Source: DASYPQ01 sp046155895 (GTDB lineage: Bacteria > Planctomycetota > UBA1135 > GCA-002686595). From it: a DNA stretch of 11,411 nucleotides. The stretch lies in contig JBJXFB010000105.1 in assembly GCA_046155895.1 (NCBI GenBank), forward strand, positions 1 through 11,411, in the 5' to 3' direction. Position numbers and translations under genes: made by a program. Within the stretch, counting starts at the first letter, position 1. Every line of letters begins with the position of its first letter. Shown one piece after another: positions 6,995 to 11,411 of this stretch. Below the pieces are notes generated by a model. That model made no database searches and was not told the DNA's origin. It worked only from the letters and a program-made list of their open reading frames with translations.

Positions 6995-7027
6995 GGCGCA
7001 TCCTTCCTTCCCCCCTGCGGCGAGGGC

Positions 7028-8818
7028 ATGATTCCGCCGGCGCAGGGCCGGTCCTTGGAAGCAATCTCGCCCCCGAAGCCTCCCGGAATTCGCGAGCTGA
7101 CGCCGCGCTCGACGATCGTCGGCCTGCTGGTCGCGGTGGTCATCGGCGCGTCCTACCCGTACGTGGTGCTCAAGTTCGGCTTCGGGCCGAACATCTCGGT
7201 CGTCTCGGCCTTCTTCGGCTTCCTCGCGCTCGGCCTGTTCTCGCGCACCTACAACCGCTGGGAGAACAACATCGTTCAGACGGCCGGCACGGCGGCCGGG
7301 CAGATAGCGTTCCTCGCCTGGCTGCTCGCGGCCTTCGACCTGCTGGCGGACGAGGTCGGCAGCGGCTTCGACGTGCGCATGAGCCGCATGCAGGCCTTCG
7401 TGTGGCTCTCCGCGTCGGGTCTGCTCGGTGTGTTCCTGGCGGTGCCTCTGCGCAAGCACTTCATCGTCGACGAGAAGCTCCCGTTCGCGGACGGCATGGC
7501 GGCCGGCGAGACGCTGATCATGCTCGACCGGAGAGGCAGCGAGGCGCGGCAGTCGACGTTCTCGATGGTGGGGGCGCTCGTCGCGTCGGGTTTCGTGTTC
7601 CTCGCGACCCAGCTCAAGTGGGTCGCCGAGAACCTCATTGTTCCGCTCAACGCGTTCTCCGCGCGCGTGTACGCCGGCTTCGGCATCTCTCTGCTCAGCA
7701 TCGGCTCGGGGATGATCATCGGCCTGCGCATCTGTTGGAGCATGCTCCTCGGCACGGCGATCGCCTGGGTGCTCGGTCCCCTCTGGTTCCTCCACATCGG
7801 GCTGATCCAGCCCGAAGCCAAGCGCGTGGACATCCTCCTCCTCGGGATGTGGCCGGCTGTCGGGCTCCTCGTCGCGGGCGGGATGACGGCGCTCCTCCTG
7901 CGCTGGCGCGCGCTCGGGGCGACGTTTCAGAGTCTCGCGGCCGCGAAGAGCGAGTCCGGGGATCTCCCGCTCCGTTGGGTCTGGATGGGCGGGCTCGCGT
8001 CCGCAGTCTTCCTGGTGGTCGTACAGAGCGCTTTCTTCGGCACGCCGGTCTGGCACTCGATCGCCGCGATCGCCCTGAGCATCCCGCTCGGTCTCGTCGC
8101 CCTGCGGGTGCTGGGCGAGACGAATTGGGGACCGATCAGCACGATGACGAACCTCAGCCAGGCCTTCTTCGGCGTCATCGCTCCGGGGAACCTGCGCGCG
8201 AGCATGATCACCAGCGGAGTCACGGGAGCGGTCGCGGCCGAGTCGGAGGGATTGATCCAGGACTTCAAGGCCGGCGACATGATCCAGTCGACGCCGAAGT
8301 ACCTGACGTACATGCAGCTCATGGCCGTCCCGGTCGGCGCGCTGGCGCTGGCGTTCATGTACCCGGTGCTGCGGGACACGTACGGCATCGGGGGCGAGAA
8401 GGGGCTCTCCAGCCCGATCTCCACGCGCTGGGTGGGGTTCGCGAAGATCATGACGCAGGATCTCACGGGTCCGGGTGCCTTGAGCGCGGCATCCCAGGCG
8501 CGGCTCGAGTGGATGAAGTCCTCGTTCGCCGTCGGGGCGGCGATCGGAGTCGTCCTCACGCTGCTCGAGCAGAAGCGGAGCTGGCGCAAGTGGGTGCCGT
8601 CCCCGACGGGGATGGGAACCGGGATGATCATCCCGGCGAGCACCATCGTGACGATGTTCGTCGGCGCTCTCCTGGACTGGATCTGGGGCAAGCTGAGCTC
8701 GGCGAGCCACGCGAAGTTCTCGATCCCGATCGCCGCGGGCTTGATCGCCGGAGAGGCCCTGGTGGCCGTGATCATCCCCCTGCTCGTCCTCTTGGGGTGG
8801 ATGGCGCTGCCTCCGTAG
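7028..8818 (+). CDS. OPT-family oligopeptide/metal-chelate transporter
   Basis: This 596-residue inner-membrane protein has more than a dozen hydrophobic segments spread over most of its length, the first at about 29-47. OPT landmarks are present: ENNIVQTAGTAAGQ near residue 80, LPFADGMAAGETL near 155, a long LGETNWGPISTMTNLSQAFFG block near 365, and SEGLIQDFKAGDM then PKYLTYMQLMAVPVG. The family carries oligopeptides in yeast and plants and iron or metal chelates in some relatives. Bacterial substrates are mostly unknown, so none is assigned. ATG 7028 has GAGGG just upstream and lies 33 bp after the broken barrel gene, so the two may share a transcript. A metal-ligand-like exported protein is encoded downstream. 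Confidence 0.9.
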   Translation: MIPPAQGRSLEAISPPKPPGIRELTPRSTIVGLLVAVVIGASYPYVVLKFGFGPNISVVSAFFGFLALGLFSRTYNRWENNIVQTAGTAAGQIAFLAWLLAAFDLLADEVGSGFDVRMSRMQAFVWLSASGLLGVFLAVPLRKHFIVDEKLPFADGMAAGETLIMLDRRGSEARQSTFSMVGALVASGFVFLATQLKWVAENLIVPLNAFSARVYAGFGISLLSIGSGMIIGLRICWSMLLGTAIAWVLGPLWFLHIGLIQPEAKRVDILLLGMWPAVGLLVAGGMTALLLRWRALGATFQSLAAAKSESGDLPLRWVWMGGLASAVFLVVVQSAFFGTPVWHSIAAIALSIPLGLVALRVLGETNWGPISTMTNLSQAFFGVIAPGNLRASMITSGVTGAVAAESEGLIQDFKAGDMIQSTPKYLTYMQLMAVPVGALALAFMYPVLRDTYGIGGEKGLSSPISTRWVGFAKIMTQDLTGPGALSAASQARLEWMKSSFAVGAAIGVVLTLLEQKRSWRKWVPSPTGMGTGMIIPASTIVTMFVGALLDWIWGKLSSASHAKFSIPIAAGLIAGEALVAVIIPLLVLLGWMALPP

Positions 8819-8909
8819 CGCTGGAGCGATTGCCTGGACTTTGTCCATTGCAAGGTCCGGACGTCGCGACCTAGGACGACTTCTCCGGCCTCTTGAAAGG
8901 AATCAAGTC
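8819..8909 (+). promoter_or_regulatory. Intergenic leader with two dyads upstream of the YHS/TRASH-repeat gene
   Basis: TGGAC-TTT-GTCCA at 8835-8847 is a perfect 5-bp dyad. AGGTC-CG-GACGTC-GC-GACCT at 8853-8872 is a 20-bp palindrome with one 2-base mismatch per arm and a central GACGTC. Together they could be an operator for the downstream gene or the 3' end of the OPT transcript. No T-run or clear -35/-10 pair is seen. AAAGGA at 8896-8901 is the ribosome binding site of the next gene. Confidence 0.4.
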
Positions 8910-9620
8910 ATGTGCACACGCTCGATCTTCAGCATCGCCCTCCCGGTCTTCGTCGTCACCCTCGCTGCTCCCCTGCGTCCGTCCGACGCCGCGCAGGAGA
9001 AAACTCCGCCGGCGAGCGCGCCCACCGCCACGTGGAAGGGCGATCCCTACACGCTCGCGACCGACGCCGTCTCCGGCGAGGCGCTCGGCCCGATCGAGAA
9101 GCAGACCAAGATCGATCACGAGGGCCGCGAGCTGCGCTTCGCGACGAAGGAGAACGCCGAGAAGTTCAAGGCGGACCCCAAGAAGTACCTCGCGGCGGTC
9201 GACGCGAAGATGATCGCCGACCAGAAGACGGTCTATCCGCTCGACACCTGCCTCGTCACGGGCGACAAGCTCGGCGCCGGCGCGGTCGACATCGTCTACA
9301 AGAACCGGCTCGTGCGGCTCTCGAGCAAGGAGCACGAGGCGAAGTTTCTCGAGGACCCTGTGAAGTCCATCCAGAAGCTCGATTCCGCCGTCGCCGCGAA
9401 GCAGGGGCCGACGTACGCGGCCAAGAAGTGTGCGGTCACGGACGAGGACCTCGGATCGATGGGGAAGCCGTTCGACTACGTCGTCGGCAACCGTCTCATC
9501 CGCCTGTGCTGCAAGGGCTGCAAGAGCGACGTCATGAAGGATCCGATGAAGTACCTGACCTTCCCCGACCGGAAGAACGCGACCGAGGCGGGAGAGAAGG
9601 CGAAGGACTCGAAGGGCTAG
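8910..9620 (+). CDS. Exported protein with three YHS/TRASH-like repeats
   Basis: This 236-residue protein has a signal peptide (1-27, hydrophobic 5-20, ending PSDA), a short Pro/Ala linker, and three similar units at about 47-101, 109-163 and 169-222. Each has the pattern Y-x-x-x-x-(C/D)-x-V-(S/T)-(G/D)-x-x-L-G, then a strand with R-L/E-x-R, a helix, and x-D-P-x-K-Y/S-(L/I). The third keeps Cys174 and CCKGC (Cys200, Cys201, Cys204), as in metal-binding YHS/TRASH domains. The second keeps only Cys114, and the first has Asp52 instead. Metal binding is therefore likely only in unit 3. ATG 8910 is preferred to upstream codons in the same frame because AAAGGA lies 8 nt before it and it begins the signal peptide. 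Its place after an OPT transporter suggests envelope metal handling (inference). Confidence 0.8.
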   Translation: MCTRSIFSIALPVFVVTLAAPLRPSDAAQEKTPPASAPTATWKGDPYTLATDAVSGEALGPIEKQTKIDHEGRELRFATKENAEKFKADPKKYLAAVDAKMIADQKTVYPLDTCLVTGDKLGAGAVDIVYKNRLVRLSSKEHEAKFLEDPVKSIQKLDSAVAAKQGPTYAAKKCAVTDEDLGSMGKPFDYVVGNRLIRLCCKGCKSDVMKDPMKYLTFPDRKNATEAGEKAKDSKG

Positions 9621-9635
9621 CGCCTCAGGCGTAGC
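9616..9635. terminator. Hairpin spanning the convergent stops of the YHS/TRASH-repeat gene and gcvP
   Basis: GCTA-g-CGCCT-C-AGGCG-TAGC forms a 9-bp stem with a one-base bulge (G9620). It contains both the TAG of the plus-strand gene (9618-9620) and the reverse TGA of gcvP (9625-9627). Neither side has a T-run, so intrinsic termination is uncertain, but it is the only structure in the 4-bp gap. Confidence 0.4.
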
Positions 9636-11411
9636 TGTCGATCGGCGGGCACGAGCACACGAGGTTCTTGTCCCCGTAGGCGTTGTCGATCCGCGCGACG
9701 TGCGGCCAGAACTTGCGCTCGCGCGTCCACGGAGCGGGGAACGCGGCGACTTCGCGCGAGTACGGGTGCTTCCACTCGCTCGCGATCACCATCTCCATCG
9801 TGTGCGGCGCGTTCTTGAGCGGGTTGTCGAGCCTGTCCATCTCGCCCCGCTCGACCGCGCGCGCTTCCTGCCGGATCGCGATCATCGCGTCGCAGAAGCG
9901 GTCGAGCTCGCCCTTCGACTCGCTCTCGGTCGGCTCGATCATCAGCGTCCCGGCGACCGGGAACGACATCGTCGGGGCGTGGAATCCGTAGTCCATCAGC
10001 CGCTTCGCGACGTCCTCCACCTCGATCCCCGCCTTCTTCAGAGGCCGCACGTCGACGATGCACTCGTGCGCGACGAGCCCATTCTTGCCCGTGTAGAGGA
10101 TCGGGAAGTGTTCCGACAACCGCTTCGCGACGTAGTTCTCGTTCAGGATCGCCACCTCGGTCGCGTGCCGCAGCCCGTCGGGGCCCATCATCGCGATGTA
10201 CATCCACGAGATCGGCAGGATCATCGCGCTGCCCCACGGAGCCGCCGACACCGCGCCGATCGCGTGCTCGCCGCCCGTCTCGATCACCGGATGGCCCGGC
10301 AAGAACGGAGCAAGGTGCTTCGCGACGCAGATCGGGCCCATCCCGGGCCCTCCGCCGCCGTGCGGGATGCAGAAAGTCTTGTGCAGGTTGATGTGGCACA
10401 CGTCCGCGCCGATCTCGCCCGGCTTCACCAGCCCGACCTGCGCGTTCAGGTTCGCGCCGTCCATGTACACCTGCCCGCCGTGCCGGTGGACGATCGCGCA
10501 CACCTCGCGGATCGACTCCTCGAACACTCCGTGCGTCGACGGGTAGGTCACCATCAGGGCCGCGAGCTTCGGCGCATGCGCGGCCGCCTTGCGCTCGAGG
10601 TCCGCGACGTCGATGTTGCCCGCGGCGTCGCACTCGACGACCACCACTTTCATCCCCGCCATCGCCGCGCTGGCCGGGTTCGTCCCGTGCGCCGAGTGGG
10701 GAATCAGGCACACGTCGCGCCCCGATGCGCCGCGGTCCTCGTGGTAGGCGCGGATCGCGAGGAGGCCGGCGTACTCGCCCTGCGAGCCGGCATTGGGCTG
10801 CAGCGAGCACGCCGCGAAGCCCGTGATCTCGGAGAGCCACGCCTCGAGGTCGCGGAAGAGCTTCTGGTAGCCCTTCGTCTCGCTCACTGGCGCGAATGGA
10901 TGGATGCGCGCGAAGCCCGGCCACGTGATCGGCAGCATCTCCGCCGCCGCGTTCAGCTTCATCGTGCACGAACCCAGGGGGATCATCGACGTCGTGAGCG
11001 ACAGGTCCCGCGACTGGAGCATGCACAGGTAGCGCATCATCTCCGTCTCGGAGTGGTGCGTGCGGAAGATCGGGTGCTCGAGGATCGCGCCGCGACGCGC
11101 CAAAGGGCCGAGATCGGGCCTGCTCGCGGACCTCGCGAGCCTCGAGACCGCCTCGACGTCGTGCTCGCGGCCGGTCAGCACCGTGAGGAGGTCGGCGACG
11201 TCCTGCTCGCTGGTTGCCTCGTCGATCGACACGCCGAGGCCGTCGGGATGGACCCGCAGATCCATCTTCCGCGCTTCCGCCGCGGCGCGCGCCCGCTTCA
11301 TCTCGGCGGCGGGCATGTCGACCCGCAGGGTGTCGAAGAAAGGCCCGGGACGCGCGGGGCGCCCGCCGCGCGCGAGCCCTTCCGCGAGCGTCGAGGTGAG
11401 CGCGTGCACGC
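9625..11411 (-). CDS. gcvP: Glycine decarboxylase (P protein of the glycine cleavage system), C-terminal part
   Basis: GcvP decarboxylates glycine with PLP and passes aminomethyl to the lipoyl arm of the H protein. About 595 C-terminal residues are visible, and the 5' end is beyond the right edge. The first codon of the open stretch is not a real start: VHALTSTLAEGL and FFDTL align to the interior of fused, E. coli-type GcvP (E. coli has IHRLTDILAAGL and YFDTL). This makes it a full-length fused enzyme rather than a separate GcvPB subunit. Key motifs are RYHSETEM-type HHSETEMMRYL, MIPLGSCTMKLNAAAEM, QPNAGSQGEYAGLLAIR, HGTNPASAAMAG, the PLP lysine in INLHKTFCIPHGGGGPGMGP (Lys codon 10378-10380) and APTMSFPVAGTLMIEPTESES. 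It ends 4 bp from a convergent gene. A LipM-like enzyme for H-protein lipoylation lies elsewhere in the window. Confidence 0.95.
   Translation of the reverse strand, partial: VHALTSTLAEGLARGGRPARPGPFFDTLRVDMPAAEMKRARAAAEARKMDLRVHPDGLGVSIDEATSEQDVADLLTVLTGREHDVEAVSRLARSASRPDLGPLARRGAILEHPIFRTHHSETEMMRYLCMLQSRDLSLTTSMIPLGSCTMKLNAAAEMLPITWPGFARIHPFAPVSETKGYQKLFRDLEAWLSEITGFAACSLQPNAGSQGEYAGLLAIRAYHEDRGASGRDVCLIPHSAHGTNPASAAMAGMKVVVVECDAAGNIDVADLERKAAAHAPKLAALMVTYPSTHGVFEESIREVCAIVHRHGGQVYMDGANLNAQVGLVKPGEIGADVCHINLHKTFCIPHGGGGPGMGPICVAKHLAPFLPGHPVIETGGEHAIGAVSAAPWGSAMILPISWMYIAMMGPDGLRHATEVAILNENYVAKRLSEHFPILYTGKNGLVAHECIVDVRPLKKAGIEVEDVAKRLMDYGFHAPTMSFPVAGTLMIEPTESESKGELDRFCDAMIAIRQEARAVERGEMDRLDNPLKNAPHTMEMVIASEWKHPYSREVAAFPAPWTRERKFWPHVARIDNAYGDKNLVCSCPPIDSYA

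Noticed and set aside
6287..8848. Very long minus-strand open frame (853 codons) antisense to the barrel and OPT genes
   Set aside because: Its translation is Arg/Asp/Glu/His-rich with no hydrophobic core or motifs, typical of an antisense shadow in GC-rich DNA. The plus-strand OPT gene explains the region.
8841..8909. Earlier start for the YHS/TRASH-repeat protein at 8841
   Set aside because: It would bury the signal peptide inside the protein and ignore the AAAGGA ribosome binding site placed for ATG 8910.

Overview
The window is GC-rich throughout, with strong G/C preference at third codon positions. The proteins point to a Gram-negative-type bacterium: there is a predicted lipoprotein, a periplasmic metal-binding-like protein, and a barrel-like protein ending in Phe. 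A Thr-type sulfatase-fold lipoprotein, a bacterial OPT transporter, tandem SANT/Myb-like repeats and triple YHS/TRASH-like repeats would suit an uncultured planctomycete or a similar environmental phylum. This is inference only, as no rRNA or marker gene is present.

Layout. 1-207 (+) is the C-terminal tail of an unidentified gene, cut by the left edge. Its stop codon shares a CTAG with the stop of a convergent gene at 204-1223 (-), which encodes a two-helix membrane protein with a long helical, coiled-coil-like region. A 214-bp divergent intergenic region follows, then ptsI (1438-3249, +, enzyme I of the PTS with all catalytic residues) and a protein with four SANT/Myb-like repeats (3348-4049, +). 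Convergent to these is a two-gene minus-strand operon: a LipM-like octanoyl/lipoyl transferase (5546-6274), overlapping by ATGA with a sulfatase-fold lipoprotein that lacks the formylglycine Cys/Ser (4062-5549).

From 6320 to 9620 the plus strand carries three envelope genes: a probable outer-membrane beta-barrel whose reading frame is broken by two in-frame stops after its signal peptide, an OPT-family inner-membrane transporter, and an exported protein of three YHS/TRASH-like repeats with decaying cysteine ligands. The right end (9625-11411, -) holds the C-terminal part of a fused, E. coli-type glycine decarboxylase GcvP, which runs off the window.

How the genes may work together. The LipM-like enzyme could supply the lipoyl group of the glycine-cleavage H protein, which is the substrate of GcvP. 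The 6320-9620 trio could be an envelope-spanning uptake route for a peptide or metal chelate. PtsI has no HPr or EII next to it. Gene ends are packed very tightly: all three convergent junctions overlap or are separated by only a few bases. No tRNA, rRNA, CRISPR, insertion sequence or phage gene was seen.
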